Shown: piece after piece, positions 1 to 8,107 of the stretch
How the letters are laid out: every line of letters starts with the position of its first letter
Numbering within the stretch: the first letter of the stretch is position 1
NCBI GenBank assembly: GCA_963714145.1
Contig: OY970235.1
Span: 4,154,001 to 4,218,000 of the forward strand
DNA length: 64,000 nucleotides
From: JBBWZH01 sp035544115
Lineage (GTDB): Bacteria > Actinomycetota > Actinomycetes > Mycobacteriales > CADCTP01
Reading direction: 5' to 3'
Translations under genes and position numbers: made by a program
Notes under the pieces: generated by a model
The model's input: only the letters and a program-made list of their open reading frames with translations
The model's database searches: none
What the model was told of the DNA's origin: nothing

Positions 1-731
1 AACCCGCCGACCACACCGCCGCCGATGCTGCCGAACCCGCCGAGGGCGAGCGCCACGAAGCCCTTCAGCGCCAGCGCCGAACCGAGGGTGGCGACCGCGA
101 ACGTCTTGGGCCCCACCACCGGGCCGACCGCGCCGGCCAGCACGCCGGAGACGGCGAAGGCACCCAGGGTCAGCATCCGCACGTTGATGCCGCGCAGCGC
201 GGCCGCCTCGCGGTCTTCGGCCATCGCGAGCACGGCCAGCCCGGTCATGCTGTGCCGGCTGTAGTAGATGAGCCCGATGGCGAGCACGATCGCCACCACG
301 ATCAGCACCACCTCGACCGGCAGCACCCGGCCGCCGAACAGGGTCCACACGGTGGTGTCGGCCTGGCCCTTGCCGCTGAAGAAGGGGACGGTCAGCGGCT
401 GGCTGCCCCAGATGAGCTGACTCGCCCCGTTGATCAGGGTCGCGACGCCGACCGTGGTGACCAGCTGTGCCTCGGTGCCGCGGACGGTCCGGATGGCGAA
501 CCGCTCCTCGGCCACCGCGACCACGCCGACCGCCCCCGCCGCCAGCAGGAACACCGCCAGCACCGGCCACTGCGCGACGGCCAGCCCCCAGTACGCCAGG
601 AACGTGCCGAGCATCAGCAGCTGGGCGTGGGCGAAGTTGAACGTCCCGGACGCGGTGAACACGATGTTGTAGCCGAGCGCGACGAGCGCGTAGACGGCCC
701 CCAGCGAGAGCCCGCCCCAGATCAGGGTCAC
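1..731 (-). CDS. livH: LivH-type branched-chain amino-acid ABC permease (3' end cut by window)
   Basis: Inner-membrane permease of a HAAT-family importer. About 243 codons are visible out of the usual 285-300; the C-terminus lies left of the window. The GTG at 731 follows a GGGAGG ribosome site. The protein opens with GGLSLGAVYALVALGYNIV and a FNFAHAQLLMLG motif, both typical of LivH, and shows repeated hydrophobic segments and the ALRGINVRTL loop before the last visible helices. It is divergent from the binding-protein gene at 1160. The remaining subunits (LivM, LivG, LivF) are presumably beyond the left edge. The substrate cannot be told: this family also carries amides, urea and aromatic acids. 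Confidence 0.9.
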   Translation of the reverse strand, partial: MTLIWGGLSLGAVYALVALGYNIVFTASGTFNFAHAQLLMLGTFLAYWGLAVAQWPVLAVFLLAAGAVGVVAVAEERFAIRTVRGTEAQLVTTVGVATLINGASQLIWGSQPLTVPFFSGKGQADTTVWTLFGGRVLPVEVVLIVVAIVLAIGLIYYSRHSMTGLAVLAMAEDREAAALRGINVRMLTLGAFAVSGVLAGAVGPVVGPKTFAVATLGSALALKGFVALALGGFGSIGGGVVGG

Positions 732-781
732 CCGGATCCTCCCTGGTGCGACTACAGGTCGGGCCACTCTAGCCCACCAAC

Positions 782-791
782 CAAGCGCTTG
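782..791. promoter_or_regulatory. Palindromic operator, copy 1 (CAAGCGCTTG)
   Basis: A perfect 10-bp palindrome inside ccaaccaagcgcttgct, about 50 bp upstream of the livH start. The same longer sequence recurs at 1125-1141. TetR-family regulators of acid or amino-acid catabolism often bind palindromes of this kind; assignment to that family is inference. Confidence 0.6.
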
Positions 792-1129
792 CTATGCGGT
801 GGCACGGAGATCCTCTGACACCTGGGCGCCAGCCGAGCGCGTTCCCGCCGGCCCCGCTGACCGCGCTGACCGCGCTGACCGCGCCGATGTTGGTTGTCGG
901 ACGCTCAGTTCGTCGGCCGCCCAGTTCGTCGGCCGCCGCCCAGCGTCGCTATCGCAACGCTGCCGCGGGGGCGCCACGGTCCCGCTGTCGCCGCCGCCCG
1001 CCGGGCAACGGTCCCCTCCGCATCCTGGATCGCAACGCTGCGGCCGCCGCCCACTGCGTCCGACGGGCCCGCTTCACATTCCGGTAACGCCGCCTTGACC
1101 AGGCAACCCGGGACCCCTACCTTCCCAAC

Positions 1130-1139
1130 CAAGCGCTTG
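1130..1139. promoter_or_regulatory. Palindromic operator, copy 2 (CAAGCGCTTG)
   Basis: Second copy of the sequence at 782, ending 20 bp before the ATG of the binding-protein gene and just before its AGGAG ribosome site. A protein bound here would block transcription or initiation. Having one copy in front of each divergent gene suggests joint control of the importer. Confidence 0.6.
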
Positions 1140-1159
1140 CTAACTGAGGAGAAGCTGAC

Positions 1160-2386
1160 ATGCGTCATCGACGGGCCGTGGTGGCCGCCCTCGGCAGCTC
1201 GCTGCTGCTGCTGGCCGCGGCATGCAGTTCCGACCAGACCAACTCCGCCAGCGGCAGCGGCGGCGACACCGTCCGGGTGATGGTGAGCGCCGGACTCAGC
1301 AGGCAGGGCACGCTCGGCCGCAACGCCGCCATGACCGTGCAGGCGGTGAAGGCGTCGGCCGCGGTGCTGAACAAGGCCGGCGGCATCAACGGCAAGCAGA
1401 TCCAGGTGGACGTCGTCGACGACCAGGGCAACCCGACCACCGCGGTCACCAAGCTGCAAGAGGCGATCAACTCGGGCAAGAAGCCGCTGGCCTGGCTGGA
1501 CAGCGGCCCATCCAACCTGGCCGCGGCGACCCTGCCCATCCTGAACCAGAACAAGATCCTCTCGTTCAACATCGGGCCGACCAAGGACTCGTCCGACGCG
1601 TCGAAGCTGCCGTACAACTTCGACCTGTCGCCGTCGCCGACCACCTACGCGAAGGCGTTCTGCCCGTACGCCAAGCAGCAGGGCAACACCAAGGTCGCGA
1701 TCCTGTACGCCGACGACGCGTACGGCGGCGCGCTCGGCCCGGCGATCCAGAAGGACTGTGAAGCCGGCGGCGCGACGGTCACCGGCATCGACAAGTTCGA
1801 CGACACCGCGCTGGACATGACCCCGCAGCTGCAGAAGCTGCAGGGCGGCAACCCGCAGACGCTCATCCTGGTCGGGTACGGCGCTCCGGTCGGCTACGTG
1901 CTCAAGGGCCTGACCAAGATCGGGTGGAACCTGCCGGTGCTCGGTGACATCGCCGTCGCCGCGACCGACATCGTGGTGAACCCGGCGCCGGCCGGCCTGC
2001 TCGGCACGCCCGAGGTCGCGAACCTGCGGATGGAGGTGTTCCAGAGCACCGTGCACCAGGACCCGGCCAAGCAGCCGCAGGCGCTGAACACGATGATCGG
2101 GGCACTGAAGGCACAGGGCGCCGTCCCGGCCTCGCTGGTGCTCGCCTACGACTACGACGGGCTGCAACTGCTCGCCGCGGCGGCGAAGAAGGCGAACACG
2201 ACCACCGACACCGCGGCGCTGGCCAAGGCCATCGAGGGGCTCGGTGCGGGCGAGGCGAACACCGGCGTGTTCGAGCGCTACTACTTCACCCCCGAGAACC
2301 ACAGCCCGAACCAGCCGCCCGAGGCGTTCACCTTCGTCACGCCGTCCAAGCTGACCGACGGGCAGTTCGGCGCCCCCAGCAGCTGA
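1160..2386 (+). CDS. Branched-chain amino-acid-type ABC substrate-binding lipoprotein
   Basis: Extracytoplasmic binding protein of the HAAT (LivJ/LivK-like) type, 408 residues. A signal peptide ends in the lipobox LLAAACSS, so Cys22 is probably lipidated. The type I fold follows: the Ser/Thr-rich first strand (RVMVSAGLSRQG), VLNKAGGINGKQIQVDVVDDQG, and LYADDAYGGALGPAIQKDCEAGGA in the second half. The ATG has an AGGAG site 8 bp upstream. It should deliver substrate to the divergent LivH permease. The operator at 1130 suggests repression until substrate or its breakdown product is present. The ligand cannot be deduced. Confidence 0.9.
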   Translation: MRHRRAVVAALGSSLLLLAAACSSDQTNSASGSGGDTVRVMVSAGLSRQGTLGRNAAMTVQAVKASAAVLNKAGGINGKQIQVDVVDDQGNPTTAVTKLQEAINSGKKPLAWLDSGPSNLAAATLPILNQNKILSFNIGPTKDSSDASKLPYNFDLSPSPTTYAKAFCPYAKQQGNTKVAILYADDAYGGALGPAIQKDCEAGGATVTGIDKFDDTALDMTPQLQKLQGGNPQTLILVGYGAPVGYVLKGLTKIGWNLPVLGDIAVAATDIVVNPAPAGLLGTPEVANLRMEVFQSTVHQDPAKQPQALNTMIGALKAQGAVPASLVLAYDYDGLQLLAAAAKKANTTTDTAALAKAIEGLGAGEANTGVFERYYFTPENHSPNQPPEAFTFVTPSKLTDGQFGAPSS

Positions 2387-2444
2387 GCTGCTCCTCCCCC
2401 GAGCGGCTGGTCGCTACCCAGCAGCCCACCCCGGCGCCTACGGT

Positions 2445-2522
2445 CGAGTCGGGACAGGCGAGTCGGGACAGGCGAGTGGGACCGTCGGGCGAGGACCGTC
2501 GGGTGGGGACCGTCGGGTGCGG
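2445..2522. repeat. Short tandem repeats between binding protein and amidase
   Basis: Two copies of cgagtcgggacagg (2445-2472) are followed by three copies of a 15-mer close to gaccgtcgggtggg (2478-2522). Noncoding, with no spacers. Confidence 0.7.
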
Positions 2523-2550
2523 GCCGGGGCGCCCGCGTGGCGCCCCGGCC
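2522..2550. terminator. Hairpin before the amidase gene
   Basis: Perfect 12-bp stem ggccggggcgcc / ggcgccccggcc with a 5-nt loop, no T tract. It lies 136 bp after the binding-protein stop and 43 bp before the amidase ATG, so it may end the importer transcript or act in the amidase leader. Confidence 0.55.
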
Positions 2551-2592
2551 TTGGCCCGTTCCGGGGCCGCCGGGTCCGAAGTGGAGGGTCAG

Positions 2593-4047
2593 ATGGACCT
2601 CGCGCCGGGCGCGCCGGCGATCGAGTTGGCCGCGGCGATCCGCGCCGGCCGGCTCGGCAGCCGCGAACTGCTCGACTGTTACCTCGACCGCATCGAGCGG
2701 CTGGACGGACCGGTCAACAGCGTCGTCACGCTCGACGTCGAACGGGCCCGGGCGCAGGCCGATGGCGCCGACGCCGAGCGGGCCCGGGGTGAGTCGCGCG
2801 GGCCGCTGCACGGCCTGCCGGTGACGATCAAGGACGCGCTCGAGACCGCCGGCCTCCGCTCGACCGGCGGTGCCACCGAGCTCGCGGCGCACCTCCCGGC
2901 GCGGGACGCCACCGCCGTGGCCCGGCTGCGCGCGGCCGGCGCGATCGTGTTCGGCAAGACCAACCTGCCGGCCTGGTCCGGCGACATGCAGACCTACAAC
3001 GAACTGTTCGGCACCACCAGCAACCCGTGGGCGCCGCAGTGTTCACCGGGCGGATCGTCCGGCGGTGCCGCGGCGGCGGTGGCCTGCGGGTTCACGTCGT
3101 TCGAGCTCGGCACCGACATCGGCGGGTCGATCCGCATCCCGGCGCACCTGTGCGGCACGTTCGGGCTGCGCCCCAGCCACGGGCTGCTCCCGCAGGACGG
3201 CTACCTGGCCGGGCCGCGGCGCGGCCGCGCACCGCTGGACGTCAACGTCGTCGGGCCGATCGCCCGCGCGGCGGCCGACCTCGACCTGCTGCTGGACGTG
3301 CTGGCCGGGCCGGCTACCGGCGATGCCGCGGCCTGGACCCTCCGGCTGCCACCCGCGCCCGGCACCCCGCGGATCGGGCTCTGGCTCGACGACCCGTTCT
3401 GCCCCGTCGACACCGGGTACGTCGAGCTGCTGCGCACGCTCGCCGATCGGCTGAGCGACGCCGGGCTGCCGGTGGCCGACGCGCGCCCGCCGATATCGTT
3501 CGCCGAGTCCTTCGACACGTACTGGACGCTGCTGCGCGCCGCCAACGGGCTGAACGATCCCGGCGGCCCGCTCACCCACGCGGCCTGGCTGTCCGCGCAC
3601 GAGGACCGGCTCCGGCAGCAGGCGGACTGGCACGAGTGGTTCGCCGGCAGGGCTGGCCCGGGTCGGCCCGATCAAGGCGCAGCGCGCGGGCGTGCTGCGG
3701 TCGACCCAGACCGCGGCGCACCTGGTCACGCTGCCGGCTTCGACGCGCTGCTCTGCCCGGTGCTGGCGGTGACCGGCTACCCGCACGACCACACCGGCAG
3801 CTACGCGACCCGCGAGGTGCTGGTGGACGGCCGGCCCCGGACGCATGTGGACGTCGCCCGCTGGACCGGTCTGGTCGGCGCGCTGGGGCTGCCGGTCGCG
3901 GTGGCGCCGGCCGGGCGGACCGCCGCCGGGCGGCCGGTGGGCGTGCAGGTGGTCGCCGCCCGCTGGCACGACCGGACCGCCACCCGGGTCGCCGCACTGA
4001 TCGCCGAGGTCAGCGGCGGCTACCGCACCCCGCCCGGCTTTGGCTGA
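2593..4047 (+). CDS. Amidase-signature hydrolase with probable compensating frameshifts
   Basis: Amidase-signature enzyme hydrolysing an amide bond, 484 residues as read. The ATG at 2593 has a GGAGGG site. The Ser-cisSer-Lys triad is intact: Lys80 (VTIKDA), Ser155 (GGSSGG) and Ser179 (DIGGSIRIP), with the same spacing as in fatty-acid amide hydrolase. From about 3652 to 3736 the frame has many A/T third positions and an odd Gly/Arg/Pro-rich sequence. In the same stretch the third frame has G/C at almost every third position (LARVGPIKAQRAGVLRSTQT). Two compensating indels are likely, natural or sequencing errors. Normal sequence resumes at FDALLCPV. The substrate is unknown. Confidence 0.8.
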   Translation: MDLAPGAPAIELAAAIRAGRLGSRELLDCYLDRIERLDGPVNSVVTLDVERARAQADGADAERARGESRGPLHGLPVTIKDALETAGLRSTGGATELAAHLPARDATAVARLRAAGAIVFGKTNLPAWSGDMQTYNELFGTTSNPWAPQCSPGGSSGGAAAAVACGFTSFELGTDIGGSIRIPAHLCGTFGLRPSHGLLPQDGYLAGPRRGRAPLDVNVVGPIARAAADLDLLLDVLAGPATGDAAAWTLRLPPAPGTPRIGLWLDDPFCPVDTGYVELLRTLADRLSDAGLPVADARPPISFAESFDTYWTLLRAANGLNDPGGPLTHAAWLSAHEDRLRQQADWHEWFAGRAGPGRPDQGAARGRAAVDPDRGAPGHAAGFDALLCPVLAVTGYPHDHTGSYATREVLVDGRPRTHVDVARWTGLVGALGLPVAVAPAGRTAAGRPVGVQVVAARWHDRTATRVAALIAEVSGGYRTPPGFG

Positions 4048-4076
4048 CCGCGTCGGCCGCCGGGCGTGGCGGGCGC

Positions 4077-4811
4077 TCAGGCGGTCAGGCCGCCGTCGAC
4101 GACGAACTCCGCGCCGGTGGAGTAGCTGCTCGCGTCGCTGGCCAGGAACGCGGCGAGCGCGGCCACCTCGCCCGGCCGGCCCACCCGCGGCAGCGGCAGT
4201 CTGGCCACCATCCCGCCGCCGGCGCGCGCCTCGTCCGAGGCCATCGGGGTGTCGATCGCGCCGGGGCAGATGCAGTTCACCCGGATGCCCAGCGGGCCCA
4301 GCTCGCGGGCGGCCGAGCGGGTGGCTCCGCGCAGGCCCCACTTCGAGGCGCTGTAGGCCAACCCGCCCGGGTAGCCGCGCAGTGCCGCCGTCGAGGCGAC
4401 GTTCACGATCGAGCCGCCGCGGCGCATGGCCGGCAGCACCGCCTGCATGCCCAGGATCGCCCCGACCAGGTTCACCCCGAGGGTGTCGGCGAGCTCCTCC
4501 TCGGTCAGCGTGGCCAGCGGCGCCGGCACGTGCCGGCCGGCGTTGTTGACCAGCACGTCCAGCGCGCCGAACCGGTCCGTCGCGGTGTCGACCGCCTGCT
4601 GCCAGGACGCCCGGCTGCGCACGTCGAGCGGCACGCCGGCGGCGGCACCGCCCAACTCGCGCGCCACCGCGAGCGCACCGTCGGCGTCGAGGTCGCCCAG
4701 CACCACCTGGGCACCGAGCGAGGCGAACAGCCGTGCCTCCGCCGCCCCCTGCCCACCGGCCGCGCCGGTGATCAGCGCGACCTTGCCGGCGAGGTCGACC
4801 AGCGCATCCAT
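4077..4811 (-). CDS. SDR-family NAD(P)-dependent oxidoreductase
   Basis: Classical short-chain dehydrogenase/reductase, 244 residues. The cofactor motif TGAAGGQG spans residues 15-22, NNAG follows, and the catalytic Tyr153 and Lys157 sit in YSASK with the serine near residue 140. An aspartate follows strand 2 (LGDLDADG), which favours NAD(H). The C-terminus has the usual DVNGG-like end (EFVVDGG). The start has a purine-rich GGGGGAA site. It lies 10 bp after the SnoaL-like gene on the same strand, so the two are probably cotranscribed. It resembles 20-beta-hydroxysteroid and 3-oxoacyl reductases; the substrate is not known. Confidence 0.88.
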   Translation of the reverse strand: MDALVDLAGKVALITGAAGGQGAAEARLFASLGAQVVLGDLDADGALAVARELGGAAAGVPLDVRSRASWQQAVDTATDRFGALDVLVNNAGRHVPAPLATLTEEELADTLGVNLVGAILGMQAVLPAMRRGGSIVNVASTAALRGYPGGLAYSASKWGLRGATRSAARELGPLGIRVNCICPGAIDTPMASDEARAGGGMVARLPLPRVGRPGEVAALAAFLASDASSYSTGAEFVVDGGLTA

Positions 4812-4821
4812 GGTTCCCCCG

Positions 4822-5235
4822 TCAGCCCACGGTGATCGTGCGGTACGCGAGCCGCCAGCGGCCGTCGACCCGGCGCAGCCGGTCGTCGTAGCGGCCGAGG
4901 CTCACCAGCCGCGGCACGGTGCTGGTATCGGCGAAGAACATCCAGTAGCTGACCGCGGCGGCCGACTCGACGTCCACCGCGATGCTCGTGACCACGTGCC
5001 GCGTCGCCGTACCCGGGCCCTGCACACCGGCCGCGCGCCGGGCCCGCACGCCGGCGCCGATGTCGACCCGGCCGACGCGGCGATCGGCCGGTGCGCCGGC
5101 CGCCGGGTTGGCCGGCATCTCCCACCCCGCGTCCTCGGTGAACAGCTCCAGGTACTCCTCGATCGTGCCCGCGTCGGCCAGCTGGGCAACGCGGGCGAGC
5201 AGGCTGCGGATCTCTCCGTCGGCACCGGTGCTCAT
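4822..5235 (-). CDS. SnoaL-like / NTF2-fold protein
   Basis: Small alpha+beta cone protein of 137 residues from the ATG at 5235 (MSTGADGEIRSLLARV). The order is typical of nuclear-transport-factor-2-like polyketide cyclase or dehydratase proteins: an N-terminal helix (YLELFTEDAGWEMP), the R..V.....D.D strands and a C-terminal DGRWRLAYRTITV strand. The final strand of ring-hydroxylating beta subunits looks similar. It is the first gene of a pair with the SDR at 4077. A TTG at 5256 would add seven residues but has no better ribosome site. Such pairs act on small cyclic or steroid-like compounds; that is family knowledge, not seen here. Confidence 0.75.
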   Translation of the reverse strand: MSTGADGEIRSLLARVAQLADAGTIEEYLELFTEDAGWEMPANPAAGAPADRRVGRVDIGAGVRARRAAGVQGPGTATRHVVTSIAVDVESAAAVSYWMFFADTSTVPRLVSLGRYDDRLRRVDGRWRLAYRTITVG

Positions 5236-5271
5236 GCCACACCCGTGTTCATGCAACGACTCCCAGGCCCG

Positions 5272-5344
5272 AGGAACGCACAGTCTGCGGGACCGGCCGG
5301 CCCGCGTCGAGCGCCCCCGCCAAGGAACGACAGTCTGCGGGACC
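5272..5344. repeat. Two copies of a 22-23 bp direct repeat
   Basis: The sequence aggaacg(c)acagtctgcgggacc occurs at 5272-5294 and 5323-5344, each followed shortly by a gtcga segment. It lies in the noncoding space between the SnoaL-like start and the GH27 stop. Confidence 0.6.
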
Positions 5345-5461
5345 TCGCCGCGTCCGTCGAGTCGGGCCGGCGGGCAGCTGGCGAACCGGCGACTGGACGA
5401 CCCGACTGGCCGTTGCTGTCCGTTTCTGCAGGTCAGGCCGGGCAGTAGCGCCCTACAAGAG

Positions 5462-7897
5462 TCAATCGCAGGTCAGCTGTGGGGCGGCCCAGTCGGCGTG
5501 GTCGCTGTTGTTGCCGTCCCCGCCGTCGGTGACCACCAGCCGGGCGAACGCGGCGCCGGTCAGGTCGGCGGTCAGCGTCCTGGCCACGTCCTGCCAGGTG
5601 ACCACGCCGCTGTCGGCGACCCTGGTGCCGTCCGCCCAGATCTCGAAGGTCACCGAGCCGGCCCGGTTGGCCCGCTTCTCGTCGTCCACACCGACGTCCA
5701 CGGTCAGGTTGGTGCACCGGCCGGCGAGGTAGTAGAGCACCGTGCTCGGGCCGTGCACGCCCAGCCCCTTGGCGTACGGCACGCCGGCGATCGAGATCGG
5801 CCGGCCGTCCCGGGCGGCCTTCTCACCGTTGGACAGGTCGATCTCGACGGGTCCCCAGAAGTTCACCGCCTCCAGCCAGCGGGCATCGCTGAGCGCGCCG
5901 GTGCCGACCGGCGCGGAGCCCGGGATGACGAACTGGATCGGCGCCGCGATCGTGAACTTCCGGCCCTGCGCCACGTAGCTGCCGGTGATGGTCAGCTCGT
6001 ACGTGCCGGGCGGGGCGTCGGCCGGCGGGGTGACCTGCCAGGCGCCGCGCAGCTCCTGATCGGTGCCCAGGCTGCCGCGGGCGACCGGCCGGTCCGGGTT
6101 CAGCGTCCAGGCCTTCGGCGCCGCGGCACCGGTCACCACCACCCGGTCCAGGTCCGGCCCGAATGCGGTGTCGTTGCCGAACGTGATCGAGTTTCCGCCG
6201 GCCCGCAGGCCGACGTCCAGCGGGACCGCGACCGGCGCGGCGAAGCTGGTGCCGGTGACCGCGACCTCGACCGCGGGCCCGTCGTTCACCGAGACGAACA
6301 GGGACCGGGTGCCGCTGACCGCCGCGTAGATGGTCAGCCGGTAGCTGCCGGCCGCGGACGCGGCGATCCCGGTCAGCCGCACCGAGTTGGCCGGGCCGTT
6401 GCCGATGAAGCCCACCTTCTGCCCGCCCGAGCAGCCGGCGCAGGTGCTGATCCGGGCGGCGCCGGCCATCAGGTTGCCGGTCGCCTCGGCCTCGTAGGAC
6501 ACGCCCTGGTACCCGGTCGGGCCGGCCACCTCGACGGTGCCGCGCAGCGCCGCCTGCCGGCCGTGGTTGGTCAGCGCGCCGGACACGTCCACCGGCCGGC
6601 CGGGCACCACGTACTGGCCGGCCGCGCCCTGGCCCGGGCCGGTGGCGGCGGTCTCGAAGCTGGTCATCGGCGGGTACTTCGCCCACTGCGGGTCGGACCG
6701 GACCCGGAACAGCGCGGTGCCGTGCGCCGGCACGTACGCCCCGATGGTGCCGGCGGTCTCGGTCTCGGTCTTCGACCACAGGTCGCGGGCGACGTACCCG
6801 GGCCGGATCCGCAGCCCGGCGGCGGCCGCGGGCACGCTGATCCGGGTGCCGAACGCGTTCTCGTTGAACAGCGCGACCGCGGTGTCGCCGTTGGCCAGCG
6901 GCTTGGCGAACGCCCACCGGCCGGCGGAGTTGGCCACCACCCGGCCCTGGATGCCGAGCGGATCCTGGTCGATCGCGATGACGTCGCGGTTGAGCAGGAT
7001 GTCGTAGGTCGCCTGGCTGGCGTTGCGCAGGTCGGAGCCGATCAGCAGCGGTGCCGACATGATCGACCAGAGGCTGAAGTGCGACCGGTACTCGGTGTCG
7101 GTCATGCCGCCATTGCCGACCTCGAGCATGTCCGGGTCGTTCCAGTGCCCGGGCCCGGCGGCGCTGGCCAGCACCGCGTTCTGCTTCAGCAACGACAGCA
7201 TCGAGGCCCAGTTGTCGCTGATGTCGCCGGTGGTGCGCCACAGGTGGCCGACGCCGGCGCCCCACTCCCAGGGGCGGTTCTGCCCCCACTCGCAGATGCT
7301 GAACACGATCGGCCGGCCGGTCCGCTTCAGCGCGTCCCGCATCGCCGGGTAGCGCTGCGTCGCCGGCACGTTCTGGTTGTTGCAGTTGTCGTACTTGAGG
7401 TAGTCGACGCCCCACTCGGCGAACGTCCGCGCGTCCACGTCCTCGAATCCCAGCCCGCCCGGGAAGCCGCCGGGGCCGTTGCAGGTCTTGGTGCCGGCGC
7501 TGGTGTAGATGCCGAACTTGAGGCCCTTGCTGTGCACGTAGTCGGCGACGAACTTGATGCCGTGCGGGAACCGGACCGGGTCGGGCACCAGCCGCTGGGT
7601 CTGCGGGTCGCGGGCCGGCAGCGCCCAGCAGTCGTCCACGTTCACGTACTGGTAGCCGGCGTCCTTCAGCCCCCTGGCCACGAACAGGTCGGCGATACCG
7701 GTGACCAACTGCTCGTTGAAGGTGGCCGTGCAGTGCGTGGTGTTCCAGTTGTTGAAGCCCATCGGCGGGGTCAGCGCGAGCCCGTCGTCCAGCGCGTACG
7801 CCGGCCGCGGCGCCGCCGCCAGCACCCCGACCGCGACACCCGGCACCAGCGCGAACGCGGCGACCGCGGCGAGGAGCCGTCCCGGGAAGGTCCGCAT
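5462..7897 (-). CDS. Secreted GH27 alpha-galactosidase with NEW3, CBM35-like and NPCBM domains
   Basis: Exported enzyme of 811 residues that should release terminal alpha-galactose (or beta-L-arabinopyranose) from plant polysaccharide. The signal peptide ends near PAYA (about 35). The GH27 barrel runs about 38-330: MGFNNWN, nucleophile Asp170 (YLKYDN) and acid/base Asp256 (WNDPDM). A C-terminal beta domain follows. A NEW3 domain begins near 420 and resumes at PKAWTLNPDRP near 595. Between these, 467-595 is a CBM35/CBM6-like module (GVSYEAEATGN) that seems inserted inside NEW3. An NPCBM module occupies about 665-811. The ATG has a GGGAG site. It is transcribed alone. Confidence 0.92.
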   Translation of the reverse strand: MRTFPGRLLAAVAAFALVPGVAVGVLAAAPRPAYALDDGLALTPPMGFNNWNTTHCTATFNEQLVTGIADLFVARGLKDAGYQYVNVDDCWALPARDPQTQRLVPDPVRFPHGIKFVADYVHSKGLKFGIYTSAGTKTCNGPGGFPGGLGFEDVDARTFAEWGVDYLKYDNCNNQNVPATQRYPAMRDALKRTGRPIVFSICEWGQNRPWEWGAGVGHLWRTTGDISDNWASMLSLLKQNAVLASAAGPGHWNDPDMLEVGNGGMTDTEYRSHFSLWSIMSAPLLIGSDLRNASQATYDILLNRDVIAIDQDPLGIQGRVVANSAGRWAFAKPLANGDTAVALFNENAFGTRISVPAAAAGLRIRPGYVARDLWSKTETETAGTIGAYVPAHGTALFRVRSDPQWAKYPPMTSFETAATGPGQGAAGQYVVPGRPVDVSGALTNHGRQAALRGTVEVAGPTGYQGVSYEAEATGNLMAGAARISTCAGCSGGQKVGFIGNGPANSVRLTGIAASAAGSYRLTIYAAVSGTRSLFVSVNDGPAVEVAVTGTSFAAPVAVPLDVGLRAGGNSITFGNDTAFGPDLDRVVVTGAAAPKAWTLNPDRPVARGSLGTDQELRGAWQVTPPADAPPGTYELTITGSYVAQGRKFTIAAPIQFVIPGSAPVGTGALSDARWLEAVNFWGPVEIDLSNGEKAARDGRPISIAGVPYAKGLGVHGPSTVLYYLAGRCTNLTVDVGVDDEKRANRAGSVTFEIWADGTRVADSGVVTWQDVARTLTADLTGAAFARLVVTDGGDGNNSDHADWAAPQLTCD

Positions 7898-7969
7898 GCG
7901 TGTCTCCCGTCAGGCCCGGGCACCCCCACCCGGCCCGGCAAAGATCCGACGTCTGAGCCCCCTTGTCGC

Positions 7970-7998
7970 ACTAAACCACAGCAGGGCCGCAACCTCAA
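7970..7998 (-). promoter_or_regulatory. Putative promoter of the GH27 gene
   Basis: On the minus strand TTGAGG (7993-7998), 17 bp, TTTAGT (7970-7975), in a locally AT-richer patch; a transcript would start about 65 nt before the ATG. Pattern match only. Confidence 0.35.
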
Positions 7999-8107
7999 TC
8001 AACCGGACAACCGGGCGCCCGCCGGACATCGCCGCCGACAGCGCCCCCGACAGCGCGGACGGCGATCGCACCCTGGCCGGGGCCAGGGACGAACGGAGCC
8101 GCTGGGG

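Larger units (their letters stand above)
732..1159. other. Divergent promoter region of the ABC importer
   Basis: No gene was seen in these 428 bases. They separate livH from the binding-protein gene and hold two copies of one operator-like sequence, one near each start codon. The middle is low-complexity GC-rich DNA with short repeats such as gaccgcgctgacc near 860 and gttcgtcggccgc near 907-930. Open frames running through it have poor codon use and were not called. Confidence 0.6.
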
